Source: Prochlorococcus marinus CUG1417 (GTDB lineage Bacteria; Cyanobacteriota; Cyanobacteriia; PCC-6307; Cyanobiaceae). Taken from it: a stretch of 64,000 bases of DNA. Positions 48,151-57,625 of this stretch are shown here, piece by piece. Position numbers and translations under genes: made by a program. Where the stretch lies: NCBI RefSeq assembly GCF_017695975.1, contig NZ_JAAORN010000001.1, forward strand, positions 434,001 through 498,000, given 5' to 3'. The notes under the pieces are model-generated. The model was not told the DNA's origin and searched no databases. It worked only from the letters and a program-made list of their open reading frames with translations. Every line of letters starts with the position of its first letter. The first letter of the stretch is position 1.

Positions 48151-49953
48151 TCAGGACTTTTTATTGTACATTATTTCAGATTCGGAAATAAATGTTTCTA
48201 ACAATTTATCAGTACTAATTTTAAGCTTAGTATTATTTGTTCTACATAAAAGTTCTACTTCTTTATTAATTGAATCTCTGCCAATAATTATCTGAAAAGG
48301 AATACCAATTAATTCCGCATCTTTAAATTTAACTCCAGCCCTGTCGTTTCTATCATCAAGAAGGACATCAATTTTATTAATTAAAAAGTTGTTATAGATT
48401 TGCTCAGTAAGATCACCTTGAATAGGATCTTTTAGGTTAGTTGGGATAATAATAACTTCAAAAGGAGAAATCTGGATAGGCCAACAAATTCCTTTTTGAT
48501 CATGATTCTGTTCGATAGCCGCTTGAGCTATTCTTGTCACTCCTATTCCGTAACAACCCATCCATAAATTTTTTAACTGACCGTCCCTATCAGAGAACTT
48601 TGCATTTAATTTTTCACTATATTTCTGACCTAGTTGGAAAATATGTCCAATCTCGATACCTTTTTTTTCTTTAAGTTCTTCATCATCATAAATATTTACT
48701 TTATCTCCTTTTTTGGCATTTCTGATATCCCCAATTAGATAGTCTTTTGAATCAAAAGAAAATTCTTGAAAAACTTTATGGAAATTAACTTTATTCCCAC
48801 CACTTATAAACTTTGAAAGGTCACTTGCAGAATGGTCAATTATTCTTGTCCATTTTTTTTTCCAATTAGAACTAGCTTTAATAGTTTTATTATCTAAATC
48901 TGGCCCGATAAAACCAAAGGGTAAATCAACTAGATTTTTTTCGATAGTATTTTTGTCTTCAATCTTTTTAAGATTAAGGAGATTGAAGTGATGAAGTTTA
49001 TTGATTAAGTTAAAAAGCTTTACTTCATTAATTTGTTGATCGCCTCTTATGCATGCAAGAACTGGGACCTCAAATTTACCTTCGAACTGTGCAAGGAATA
49101 TTACTACTTTAACAATTTGACTTGGGTCTAAATTATTATTACTGCAAACTTCTAGGATTGTTTTTTGATTAGGCGTTTCCAACCACTCTGCAATATTATC
49201 CTTTAGTGGGATAGGTTGAGATGGTAGAGAAACAGCTTTTTCGATATTGGCAGCATAAGAACCGCTTTGAGTGAACAAAATGGAATCTTCCCCAGCATCA
49301 GCAGTGACCATAAATTCCTTAGATGAAGCACCGCCAATTGCTCCACTATCAGCTTCAACCCCTACTGTCTGCAGTCCACAAGATTTAAAAATATTTTCAT
49401 AAGCATTGCCCACTTTTTCATAGAAAGAAGCTAGATCGTTTTCTGAAGAATGAAAAGAATAACCATCTTTCATTATGAATTCTCTACTTCTCATCAATCC
49501 AAACCTTGGCCTTATTTCATCTCTAAATTTTGTCTGAATTTGGTAAAAACATTGAGGTAATTGCTTATAGGAGTTGATGGTCTCTGATGCAATACTCGTT
49601 ATCACCTCTTCGTGAGTTGGTGCTAAACCAAATTCTTTGCCTTGTCTATCTTTGAGATTAAACATTATTCCTTCACCTGCGGTATATCCTTCCCATCTTT
49701 CACTTTTTTTCCATAAATCTGCAGGATGAAGTTGGGGTAATAGTAATTTTGTACAACCAATACTATTAAGTTCTTTCTCAATAATTGCGGATATTTTTTC
49801 AATAACTCTAAGCATTATTGGCATGTATGCATAAATACCGCTGTTAACTCTGCGAATATACCCAGCTTTTAATAGTAATTGATGTGAAATAATCTCAGCT
49901 TCAGAAGGTGTGTCACGAAGTGTCCCCAGAGGAAATGAGGTGGTCACGCGCAT
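48151..49953 (-). CDS. proS: prolyl-tRNA synthetase
   Basis: The 600-residue class II synthetase is the bacterial type with the inserted editing domain: motif 1 region LLLKAGYIRRVNSGIYAYMPIMLRVI, motif 2 around KFRDEIRPRFGLMRSREFIMKDGYSFH, the insert at about residues 225-400 (TADAGEDSILFTQSGSYAANIEKA), motif 3 region KNLWMGCYGIGVTRIAQAAIEQ, and the anticodon-binding domain near the end. Start ATG at 49953. psb27 follows after 27 bases. Confidence 0.97.
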   Translation of the reverse strand: MRVTTSFPLGTLRDTPSEAEIISHQLLLKAGYIRRVNSGIYAYMPIMLRVIEKISAIIEKELNSIGCTKLLLPQLHPADLWKKSERWEGYTAGEGIMFNLKDRQGKEFGLAPTHEEVITSIASETINSYKQLPQCFYQIQTKFRDEIRPRFGLMRSREFIMKDGYSFHSSENDLASFYEKVGNAYENIFKSCGLQTVGVEADSGAIGGASSKEFMVTADAGEDSILFTQSGSYAANIEKAVSLPSQPIPLKDNIAEWLETPNQKTILEVCSNNNLDPSQIVKVVIFLAQFEGKFEVPVLACIRGDQQINEVKLFNLINKLHHFNLLNLKKIEDKNTIEKNLVDLPFGFIGPDLDNKTIKASSNWKKKWTRIIDHSASDLSKFISGGNKVNFHKVFQEFSFDSKDYLIGDIRNAKKGDKVNIYDDEELKEKKGIEIGHIFQLGQKYSEKLNAKFSDRDGQLKNLWMGCYGIGVTRIAQAAIEQNHDQKGICWPIQISPFEVIIIPTNLKDPIQGDLTEQIYNNFLINKIDVLLDDRNDRAGVKFKDAELIGIPFQIIIGRDSINKEVELLCRTNNTKLKISTDKLLETFISESEIMYNKKS

Positions 49954-50128
49954 ACAAAAAAATCCTTAGATAATATTTAATTTTATCAATTAAGATGAAA
50001 AAATAATTCAAAGTGTCTTGAGTCCCTCAACGCGGCTAGTCTAAGAATGTTCTTTCTGCTAACTTCTTCAGTAATAAAGTTCAAACTCTTTAAAAAGTTC
50101 ATTACTACTTAATCATTTTCTTAAGTTT

Positions 50129-50479
50129 ATGGAAAATATAGATTCCAATATTTCTAGTGAAGAGGAATTAGTAGGTATTGATGAAGTTCAAAAATTCCTA
50201 AATAGATCAAGAGCTTCTGTCTATAGGTATACAAATACAGATTTAAGAAATCTAAACCCTAGTTTTAATCCAAGAAAATTAAATCCCGAATTTCGGACTG
50301 ATCAAAAAGATCCTTTAAAATTCCATCCTAATGAAGTAGCAAGATTTGCAAAAGATATTCTAAGAATAAAGGAAGTTACTGTAGAGGTCTTTAATTCACC
50401 TTCGTCAGCTGCTCAAAATATACTGGCGCAAATATTAGACGAACTAAAATCTATTAGGTCTTTGCTAGAAAAAGAGTAA
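50129..50479 (+). CDS. small helix-turn-helix-like protein, unknown
   Basis: The 116-residue protein has a segment reminiscent of MerR-type/excisionase helix-turn-helix domains (VGIDEVQKFLNRSRASVYRYT, residues 16-36), then a KFHPNEVARFAKDIL stretch and a C-terminal helix (ILAQILDELKSIRSLLEKE) that could dimerise. It may be a DNA-binding protein conserved in picocyanobacteria. No metal or ligand site is visible. Divergent to proS, 175 bases away; the gap includes a short GC-richer patch at about 50020-50050. Confidence 0.7.
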   Translation: MENIDSNISSEEELVGIDEVQKFLNRSRASVYRYTNTDLRNLNPSFNPRKLNPEFRTDQKDPLKFHPNEVARFAKDILRIKEVTVEVFNSPSSAAQNILAQILDELKSIRSLLEKE

Positions 50480-50575
50480 TTAAAAGGTCACCAATGAATG
50501 TTTTGATTTATTGACATTTTGAATGTAGGATAATGATGTTTAATTATCTCCTTAATCTTTACCAATTAAGAGTCC

Positions 50576-50830
50576 TTGAGTTACACGAAATCAAAGCAGT
50601 TTATTCAAAGTAAATCAAGCGAAGAATCTTCTCATGGTTCTCCTCGAAATGATTTTGAAAGAGATGATGATGACCCCTTAAGTATAAGGAGTTTATCAAT
50701 AACATCTTTAGGTATTATTTTTGCCTTTTTGACAATTTTTTTACCTTCAATAAGTATTTTAATTGGCAGACCTCTATCTCAAAGAAACGAGATAATTCAT
50801 AATCACGATTTTAAAAAAGATGGACCTTAG
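50576..50830 (+). CDS. small single-span membrane protein, unknown
   Basis: The 84-residue protein has a polar, Ser- and Asp-rich head (SSEESSHGSPRNDFERDDDD), one hydrophobic helix (about residues 43-63, SITSLGIIFAFLTIFLPSIS) and a short tail. Its only start is TTG at 50576; there is no internal Met. Its last 11 bases overlap the ppa-like gene at 50820, suggesting coupling. No family is recognised. The start choice is open, so the head could be shorter. Confidence 0.65.
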   Translation: MSYTKSKQFIQSKSSEESSHGSPRNDFERDDDDPLSIRSLSITSLGIIFAFLTIFLPSISILIGRPLSQRNEIIHNHDFKKDGP

Positions 50831-51374
50831 TTCAATACCTCCATCTCCAATGAAGGGAATAGTAAATATTGTTGTTGAAATACCTGCAGGGAGTAGGAAT
50901 AAATATGAATATTGCTCTGACGCAGGAATAATGGCCCTAGACAGAGTATTACATTCTTCAGTTAGGTACCCTTTTGATTATGGTTTTATCCCAAATACCC
51001 TTGCTGAAGATGGAGCTCCACTTGATGCAATGGTGATAATGGATGAACCTACTTTTGCGGGTTGTCTAATAAAAGCTAGACCTATTGGAGTTTTGGATAT
51101 GCATGATTGTGGTGCATATGATGGCAAACTTTTATGTGTGCCTATGGCTAATCCTAGGCAGGCTAATATAGTGAGTATTAATCAAATTGCTCCTAATCAG
51201 CTTGAGGATGTTGCAGAATTTTTTAGAACAAGTAAAGGACTCGATGGAAGAACAGTTCAAATTGATGGTTGGAGGGATTTTGATGTAGTTGAAAATTTAT
51301 TGAAAAGTTGTATGCCTCTAAAAAAGAAGAACTTTAAAGTACTTAAGAAATCAAATATTAGTAAATTAAATTGA
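50820..51374 (+). CDS. inorganic pyrophosphatase-like protein with altered active site
   Basis: The 184-residue protein is a family I pyrophosphatase by overall sequence (VEIPAGSRNKYEY, RYPFDYGFIPNT) and looks like the lineage of the usual cyanobacterial enzyme. Three catalytic positions differ: the DGDPLD metal motif reads DGAPLD (A66 at the E. coli D67 position), C97 replaces E98 and S138 replaces Y141. E20, K28, E30, R42, Y54, D64, D69, D96, D101, K103 and K139 remain. It may be inactive or regulatory. It is overlapped by its neighbours on both sides. Confidence 0.88.
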   Translation: MDLSSIPPSPMKGIVNIVVEIPAGSRNKYEYCSDAGIMALDRVLHSSVRYPFDYGFIPNTLAEDGAPLDAMVIMDEPTFAGCLIKARPIGVLDMHDCGAYDGKLLCVPMANPRQANIVSINQIAPNQLEDVAEFFRTSKGLDGRTVQIDGWRDFDVVENLLKSCMPLKKKNFKVLKKSNISKLN

Positions 51375-51727
51375 AAAAAATAATTTTTTATAGTTATTTA
51401 AAATGCTCTACATGCCGAAAAGCTGCAAAGTGGCTTGAAAGCAAAGACTTTGAATTTCAGTTAATTGATATTGTAAAAGAACCTCCGCTTGTTAATTATT
51501 TAAATCTAGCCTTAGAGCAATACTCTGATGATAAGAAAAGGATTTTTAATACAAGAGGTAAAGCCTTTAAAACTCTTGATCTTGATATTGATCGTTTGTC
51601 AAAGGAAGAAATTATTCAACTTCTTTTAAGTGATGGCAAATTAATAAAAAGACCATTTTTGATTTACGAAGGGGGAAAAGTAATATTAGGTTTTAACGAA
51701 ATTGAGTATGCAAAACAATTTATATAA
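51371..51727 (+). CDS. ArsC/Spx-like thioredoxin-fold protein
   Basis: The 118-residue protein begins KKIIFYSYLKCSTCRKAAKWLESK with a CxxC pair (Cys 11 and 14), then FQLIDIVKEPP, RIFNTRGKAFKTLDLD and DGKLIKRPFLIYEGGKVILGF, the pattern of the ArsC/Spx/YffB family. The C-terminal Arg-Pro (KRPF) is the conserved cis-Pro. A role in arsenate or redox work is possible, but Spx-like binding is not shown. The start is TTG, overlapping the ppa-like stop (TTGA). Confidence 0.86.
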   Translation: MKKIIFYSYLKCSTCRKAAKWLESKDFEFQLIDIVKEPPLVNYLNLALEQYSDDKKRIFNTRGKAFKTLDLDIDRLSKEEIIQLLLSDGKLIKRPFLIYEGGKVILGFNEIEYAKQFI

Positions 51728-51756
51728 GTTTAGAAAATCAAGACTTGATTAATCCT

Positions 51757-52416
51757 ATGCCTAATTCCATAAAAAGTTTTTTAAAAGAATGGGGTCTACT
51801 AATTCTATTAACTTTTTTTGTTTCTTCTTGTAGATCATTTTTAGCAGAACCACGTTATATCCCCTCTGGTTCAATGCTCCCAGAATTACAAATAAATGAT
51901 AGGTTAATTATTGAAAAATTTTCACTAAGAAACTCTTTACCAAAAAGGGGAGATATTGTTGTTTTTAACTCACCTTACTCGTTTGACAAAAAATTAATTT
52001 CATCAAGATCTAAGCCTTTACCAAAAAAAAGATATTGTTTTTTTATGAGTTTCCCTCCAATGTCGTTTATTCCTGGCTTGAGGGATCAAGCTTGCGATGC
52101 TTATATTAAAAGAGTGGTGGCCCTTCCAGGAGAAATTGTAAGTGTAAACTCTAATGGTGAATTAATAATAAATAATAAATTAATTCCTGAACCCTATGTC
52201 TCTAATAAGTGCTCATTATCCCTATTTAATAATTGTGGTAAATTTGAAAACATAAAAGTGCCAGAAGATCATTTTTTGGTTTTAGGTGATAATAGGGCAA
52301 ATAGCTGGGATGGAAGATATTGGCCTGGAAGTAAATTTCTTCATAAAAAAGAAATAATTGGTAAAGCATATTTCAGATTTTGGCCTCTTAGTCAAGTTGG
52401 CTTTTTCAGTAAATGA
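51757..52416 (+). CDS. lepB: signal peptidase I
   Basis: LepB removes signal peptides of exported proteins such as PsaF, cytochrome f and probably Psb27. From ATG 51757 (TTG 51745 is an alternative) the 219-residue protein has one N-terminal membrane helix, the catalytic Ser in YIPSGSMLPELQINDRLI, the Lys in AYIKRVVALPGEIV and box E VLGDNRANSWDGRYWPG. An insert with KPLPKKRYCFFMSFPP between them is somewhat long. It lies 29 bases after the ArsC-like gene on the same strand. Confidence 0.94.
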   Translation: MPNSIKSFLKEWGLLILLTFFVSSCRSFLAEPRYIPSGSMLPELQINDRLIIEKFSLRNSLPKRGDIVVFNSPYSFDKKLISSRSKPLPKKRYCFFMSFPPMSFIPGLRDQACDAYIKRVVALPGEIVSVNSNGELIINNKLIPEPYVSNKCSLSLFNNCGKFENIKVPEDHFLVLGDNRANSWDGRYWPGSKFLHKKEIIGKAYFRFWPLSQVGFFSK

Positions 52417-52464
52417 AGCCTTTTAACTGACTCTAAATTTATCAAAATTTTAACTAGGCTTAAT

Positions 52465-53793
52465 TTAAAGTGCTCCTGAAGCAGTTGAATCAAGTATTCC
52501 CCCTAGATGTGTTGTAATGTTAAGAGCGCTAATCACAGGGGGCTTATTAGGATCATTAAAAAGATCAATTATAGTTATGCCGCCATTACCCTGTTTTATC
52601 ATCCAAATATTTGAATAATTAATCCCAAGGATATTACAAATTAGAGTTTTATTGACTGCATCATGAGCAACTATGAGAGTTTGATCATTATCCTTTTGAG
52701 ATAAACAAATTTTGTCAAAAGCCTCTACTGACCTTTCTGATACATCTTTTATACATTCACCTTCGGGCATTATTACTTCTTCAGGTTTATCATGCCAATT
52801 TTTTAGTAAACTAGGCCACTCTTCTCTAATTTCTGCTTCCAATTTACCCTCCCATAATCCGTGACTGATTTCTACAAGCGAATCTATTCTCTCAATTTTT
52901 AAATCTTTTTTATTTTGAAGGATTATTTGTGCAGTTTCATAAGGTCTATGCATTGAACTTGAAAATGCCTTATTGAAAGAAATATTTCTCAAATATTCAA
53001 AAGTCCTTCTAGCTTGATCTCTTCCGTTTTCATTTAAAGGGATATCAATTTGGCCTTGAAATCTACCTTCTTTGTTCCAGTTAGTTTCACCATGCCTTAT
53101 TAGAAATATTCTGGAATCTCCAATTTTATTTGGAATATTTTTATTAAGATGGGAAGTTTGATTTAAGCATTCAATTTGAGTATTAAAAGAATCATCTTTC
53201 TTTGAAATATTGAGTATCGAGAAAGAAGCATTTTCTAATCTTATTTTTCTAAAACCTTGCTTAGGCTTTCCTAATAACAAGAGTATTAAACATCTGAGAA
53301 TTGCATTATGTCCAACAACTAAAATATTTATATCATCTTTGTCTTGATAAATTTTTAAAATATCTTCTACAAAATTTGTTGCTTGAAAAAATAACTCTTG
53401 AATTGGTTTATGAGTTTTATTGTCATTTCTTTTTAAGATAAGATTTTCTGGATCATTTTTCCATATAGGGTAAATTTCTGGAAATTTCTCTTTTATTTCA
53501 TCAATTTTTAGACCAGACCATTCACTAAGATCTACCTCTAGCAAATTATCATCGAATATAATATTTTGTTCTTTATTGAAGGCCTTTTTAATTGTTTTTG
53601 CTGTCTCTGCTGCTCTCACAAGTGGGGAGGAATAGATTTTATCGAAGTTTATTTTTGATAATGCTTTTCCTGCTTTTCGGGCTTGTTCGTATCCTTCATC
53701 GGTTAATAATGAATCGTCTGTTCTTCCTTGAATTAATCCTTTTGCATTGAAACTGCTTAGTCCGTGCCTAACTAAAACTAATCTTATAGCCAT
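52465..53793 (-). CDS. tandem histidine phosphatase (two phosphoglycerate-mutase-like domains)
   Basis: The 442-residue protein contains two histidine phosphatase domains. The first begins RLVLVRHGLSSFNAKGLIQGRTDD (residues 4-27) and the second RIFLIRHGETNWNKEGRFQGQID near residue 228; each keeps the RHG catalytic triad and a later His (VGHNAILR and VAHDAVNK). Cyanobacteria commonly annotate such double proteins as phosphoglycerate mutase, but cofactor-dependent mutase activity is not evident. It is divergent to the CAAX protease, 116 bases apart. Confidence 0.9.
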   Translation of the reverse strand: MAIRLVLVRHGLSSFNAKGLIQGRTDDSLLTDEGYEQARKAGKALSKINFDKIYSSPLVRAAETAKTIKKAFNKEQNIIFDDNLLEVDLSEWSGLKIDEIKEKFPEIYPIWKNDPENLILKRNDNKTHKPIQELFFQATNFVEDILKIYQDKDDINILVVGHNAILRCLILLLLGKPKQGFRKIRLENASFSILNISKKDDSFNTQIECLNQTSHLNKNIPNKIGDSRIFLIRHGETNWNKEGRFQGQIDIPLNENGRDQARRTFEYLRNISFNKAFSSSMHRPYETAQIILQNKKDLKIERIDSLVEISHGLWEGKLEAEIREEWPSLLKNWHDKPEEVIMPEGECIKDVSERSVEAFDKICLSQKDNDQTLIVAHDAVNKTLICNILGINYSNIWMIKQGNGGITIIDLFNDPNKPPVISALNITTHLGGILDSTASGAL

Positions 53794-53909
53794 TATATAA
53801 ATTTGAAAATTAAGATAATTTAATCATCTCATGGCGTGATTAAAATAGATATATAAATATAAGGAAATTCAATGATAACTAACTATAGTTTTCAAGAATA
53901 TAATAAGTT

Positions 53910-55271
53910 ATGATCTTTAAAAATAGTTCTAAGTCGAAACTCACATTAGCTTTTATTTCGATCGTCATAACTTTTTTTGTTTGGCAACAAGGCTTAAGAG
54001 ACAGTTTAAATAGACCGTCTGTTTCATTTGATATTAGTCAAAAAGAGCAAGAAATTGCTGAATTATCTGTCCAATCAATACCTGTAAAGCTTAAAAAATT
54101 TTTTATCATTAATGATCCTGTTGATCAGATAAATAAAGCACTCTCTGATGTCTCATTTGAAGAGCTAACAGAAAGAAATAAATTAATTCGAATAATCACT
54201 TCAGAATCAAATGATTCTTTAATTTATAAAAATATATCCAAAGATTTTAAAGATAAAAACTTTGAATTTCTTATTGATGAGATAGAAAAAAAATCTAATA
54301 ATAATTCATATAAAGCAAATCCAGATAAATTTGATTTATTTAAAGGTGATAGATTTTTATATCACCTTTTAAGCAGGAAATTTGATTTTGACGATAGTGC
54401 ATTAATAACAAAATCATTTTCAAGAAAAATGTTTTTTAAAATATTAGCCATAAGATTAATTCCACTTTTAACAATACTTATTGGCTCTATTCTGGCTTTA
54501 AAAATATTATGGAAAACCATATCTTTGAAAAAGTTTGGTTGGAAAGAAATTAAATCCTTAGATTTAGAATTAGTAGATATGGTTTTATTAATTGCAGGTG
54601 GATTTGTTGTTTTAGGAGAAGTGGTATCACCTTTGTTTTCTATTAGTTTGGTTGAACTTTTTTCTAAAAATATCTCTAATGAATTGTCTCAATCTTTAAA
54701 AATTTTCTTTGGATATCTTTTTATGGCTATTCCGCCATTATGGATAGTTTTTTATCAAATTAAATCCTTGAATGGTGAATTTACTTTTAAAAAGGATTAT
54801 TTACAGTTCAATATCTTGCCAATAAAATATGCAATTATTCAGGGAATTAAAGGTTGGTTAACAATTGTTCCTTTTGTTTTATTGATCTCTCTGATTATGA
54901 ATAGTCTGATCGATAATCAGAATGGTAGTAACCCCTTGCTGGAAATTGTTCTTAATAATAATAATTACTTATCATTTTTTTTATTATTTGTAACAACAAC
55001 TCTATTGGCTCCTTTATTCGAGGAGATTATATTTCGCGGTATTTTACTGCCAACTCTTTCAAGAGATTTTGGAGTAATTTCGGGTATCATAGTTTCTGCT
55101 TTTATCTTTGCATTAGCTCATTTAAGTTTGGGAGAAATGCCACCGTTATTTGTTCTAGGGATCGGATTGGGAATTACAAGAATTGCTTCAGGAAGTTTGT
55201 TCTCTTCAGTGATTATGCATTCTTTATGGAATGGATTGACTTTCTTGAATTTGTTCTTATTGAGGACATAA
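53910..55271 (+). CDS. CAAX-type membrane protease (CPBP/Abi family)
   Basis: The 453-residue protein has a long N-terminal non-membrane part of about 160 residues after a signal-like helix (LTLAFISIVITFFVWQ), then many helices. The protease motifs are in the last third: LFEEIIFRGILLPTL (EExxxR), IFALAHLSLGEMPPL and SVIMHSLWNG (second and third His). The extended N-terminus is not seen in simple CPBP proteins. The substrate is unknown. It lies 84 bases upstream of the ftsL-like gene, with no overlap. Confidence 0.88.
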   Translation: MIFKNSSKSKLTLAFISIVITFFVWQQGLRDSLNRPSVSFDISQKEQEIAELSVQSIPVKLKKFFIINDPVDQINKALSDVSFEELTERNKLIRIITSESNDSLIYKNISKDFKDKNFEFLIDEIEKKSNNNSYKANPDKFDLFKGDRFLYHLLSRKFDFDDSALITKSFSRKMFFKILAIRLIPLLTILIGSILALKILWKTISLKKFGWKEIKSLDLELVDMVLLIAGGFVVLGEVVSPLFSISLVELFSKNISNELSQSLKIFFGYLFMAIPPLWIVFYQIKSLNGEFTFKKDYLQFNILPIKYAIIQGIKGWLTIVPFVLLISLIMNSLIDNQNGSNPLLEIVLNNNNYLSFFLLFVTTTLLAPLFEEIIFRGILLPTLSRDFGVISGIIVSAFIFALAHLSLGEMPPLFVLGIGLGITRIASGSLFSSVIMHSLWNGLTFLNLFLLRT

Positions 55272-55355
55272 AGAACTTAATTTTTTACTTGCGAATCAAA
55301 CAAAAAGATGTTTATTTAATTAATAACGCCTCTTTCATTTAAAAATAAATCATAG

Positions 55356-55784
55356 ATGAAACCTTATGGGAATCAACTTAATTTTAAAAAAAAAGTTTCA
55401 AATGAAAGTAAAAAAAATTTCGAAAAAATATCCATAATCAATATCAAATTAATACATCTAATTTTCGATACTATTAATATCTCTCTATTGGTATTAATTT
55501 TTACCTTATTTTTCTTATCTTTTGATAGCCAAAGAAAATGGTCAAATACATATAAAAGCTTATCTAAAACAAGAGCTATCAATAATAATCTCATTGATTA
55601 TATTTCTAAAATTGAGGAAATTTATATTAGCGAACTTGAGTCTCTCAATATCTATAGAAAAACAAAACCTGAAGATTTAATCTATCTCGATAAACTAGTA
55701 GAAAAAAAAGAAAGTTTATTTAAAAAAAATTTAAGTAGTTTTATTGAAGGTTTTATAGATAGCAAATATCAAAAGGGATATTGA
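55356..55784 (+). CDS. FtsL-like bitopic protein, candidate divisome component
   Basis: The 142-residue protein has a cytosolic basic head (residues 1-32), one membrane helix (about residues 34-56, HLIFDTINISLLVLIFTLFF) and a charged, helix-prone periplasmic part with the segment NIYRKTKPEDLIYLDK. This is the architecture of FtsL, the small partner of FtsB and FtsI. Its stop TGA shares one base with the ftsI ATG (TGATG), the usual ftsL-ftsI order. Sequence similarity is weak and I cannot confirm the family, so the call rests on topology and position. Confidence 0.65.
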   Translation: MKPYGNQLNFKKKVSNESKKNFEKISIINIKLIHLIFDTINISLLVLIFTLFFLSFDSQRKWSNTYKSLSKTRAINNNLIDYISKIEEIYISELESLNIYRKTKPEDLIYLDKLVEKKESLFKKNLSSFIEGFIDSKYQKGY

Positions 55785-57535
55785 TGAAAAAATTCAAAAA
55801 AATTGTTCGTCTAACACCCCTTGATCAAAGAAGATTTAAATTTATTTATGTTTTTAGTTTACTACTAATATTTTGTTTGTTTGGTAGGTTAGTTAAATTG
55901 CAAGTCTTTAACGCATCTGATTTGCAAAGGAAAGCTAGATTAATACAGTCTTCTAAAACTAACGCCTTAAAAAAAAGGAGATCAATTGTTGATAGGAATA
56001 ATAGACTAATCGCTTACGATAAACCTCTCTACAAATTATGGGCCCATCCAGAATATTTTAATTTTCCGGGTGATTCAATTAACAGAGTTCGCAGTATTGA
56101 AGAAGTTACAAAAAAATTGTCATCTATCTTGGATATTAATGATGAAATACTCGTAGAAAAATTTAATAATAAAATGAGTGGTATTAAGATTTTAGATAAG
56201 ATTTCTGAAGAAAAGGCAGAAAAGATTAAGAATCTTCAAATAAGCGGACTTGATTTGTTTAAATATTCGCAGAGATATTACCCCCAAGGAGAGCTTTACT
56301 CTAATCTTGTAGGTTTTGTTAATGATGATAATAAAGGTTCAGCAGGTTTAGAGCTTCATTTAGATAATCAAATTAAAGTTTTTAATAAAAGTAATTTAAT
56401 AAAAAGAGGAGGAGATGGAACTCCTTTACCGGATAATTCGGCCCCAGGTGATTTTATTTATGATTACAAAAGTTTAGGACTAACTATAGATTCAAAATTA
56501 CAGAAAGCGTCATTCAATGCATTATCAAAGCAAGTAAGCGAATGGAAAGCAAAGAAGGGATTTGCCATAGTTATGGATGTTAATAATGGTCGGATCCTCT
56601 CCTTGGTTACTGTCCCATCATATGATCCAAATAAATTTTGGCAGTATGATTCTGAACTCTTTAGAGGCTGGTATTCTCAAGATTTATTTGAGCCTGGTTC
56701 AACTTTTAAACCTATTAATCTTGCCTTGGCGTTAGAAGAAAAAGTAATCCAGAAAGATGGATTAGTTGAAGATATTGGGCAGATTAAGGTTGGAGGATGG
56801 ACACTTTCGAATTGGGATAAAAAAGGTAATGGATACATTGACTATCCAAAAGTATTGCAAGTTTCAAGTAATGTTGGGATGGTAAAAATAATGCAAAATC
56901 TAGACCCCACAATTTATTGGGATTTGTTACAAAACTTAGGTATAAATAAAAATTTAGAGACTGACTTATTTGAATCAACTGCTGGCCAACTAAAGAGAAA
57001 AGATTTGTTTGTAAATCAATCAATTGAGCCTGCCGTGACTTCTTTTGGCAAAGGATTCTCAATCTCGCCACTTAAATTGGTTCAACTTCATGCGGCTTTA
57101 GCAAATGGGGGTTTTGAAGTGACTCCACATGTAACCGCAACTTTCAAGGAAAGAATTAATAAAAATCCAAAGAAACAATTTTTTTCATCGGATGTCTCTA
57201 AAATTGTTCTTGAATGGATGGAGAGTGTAGTTGATAAAGGTAGTGGATCTGGAGCAAAAATTGAAGGATATAGGATAGCGGGGAAAACGGGTACTTCTCA
57301 AAAAGCCATAAATGGTTCGTATACAAGTAAAAAAGTTTGTAGTTTCGTAGCAACCTTACCAGTTAATGATCCTAAATATGCTGTCCTCGTAGTTGTTGAT
57401 GAGCCATCTAAATCATATGCATATGGTTCAACTGTTGCAGTACCAGTAGCGAGAGAAATTATCGAGAGTTTGATAGTTATTGAAAAAATACCTCCTAATA
57501 TTAAAGATCACGGAATGATTGTTAAAAAACCCTAA
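55784..57535 (+). CDS. ftsI: peptidoglycan D,D-transpeptidase FtsI (PBP3-type)
   Basis: FtsI cross-links septal peptidoglycan. The 583-residue protein has an N-terminal membrane helix (FIYVFSLLLIFCLFGRLVKLQ), a PBP-dimer domain with RRSIVDRNNRLIAYDKPLYKLWAHPE, and the transpeptidase with SxxK in EPGSTFKPINLALALEE near residue 309, SxN in VSSNVGMVKIMQ and KTG in AGKTGTSQKAINGSY near residue 500. All catalytic residues are intact. I take ATG 55784; a TTG at 55781 would give one extra codon. It is coupled to the ftsL-like gene. Confidence 0.93.
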   Translation: MKKFKKIVRLTPLDQRRFKFIYVFSLLLIFCLFGRLVKLQVFNASDLQRKARLIQSSKTNALKKRRSIVDRNNRLIAYDKPLYKLWAHPEYFNFPGDSINRVRSIEEVTKKLSSILDINDEILVEKFNNKMSGIKILDKISEEKAEKIKNLQISGLDLFKYSQRYYPQGELYSNLVGFVNDDNKGSAGLELHLDNQIKVFNKSNLIKRGGDGTPLPDNSAPGDFIYDYKSLGLTIDSKLQKASFNALSKQVSEWKAKKGFAIVMDVNNGRILSLVTVPSYDPNKFWQYDSELFRGWYSQDLFEPGSTFKPINLALALEEKVIQKDGLVEDIGQIKVGGWTLSNWDKKGNGYIDYPKVLQVSSNVGMVKIMQNLDPTIYWDLLQNLGINKNLETDLFESTAGQLKRKDLFVNQSIEPAVTSFGKGFSISPLKLVQLHAALANGGFEVTPHVTATFKERINKNPKKQFFSSDVSKIVLEWMESVVDKGSGSGAKIEGYRIAGKTGTSQKAINGSYTSKKVCSFVATLPVNDPKYAVLVVVDEPSKSYAYGSTVAVPVAREIIESLIVIEKIPPNIKDHGMIVKKP

Positions 57536-57625
57536 AAATTTCCATTTTTATAAATATTTAGTACATTATCTGATGATTTCATCAGGAATAAAAGCTAGTT
57601 TATGTATATGTATGATTATCTAGAT

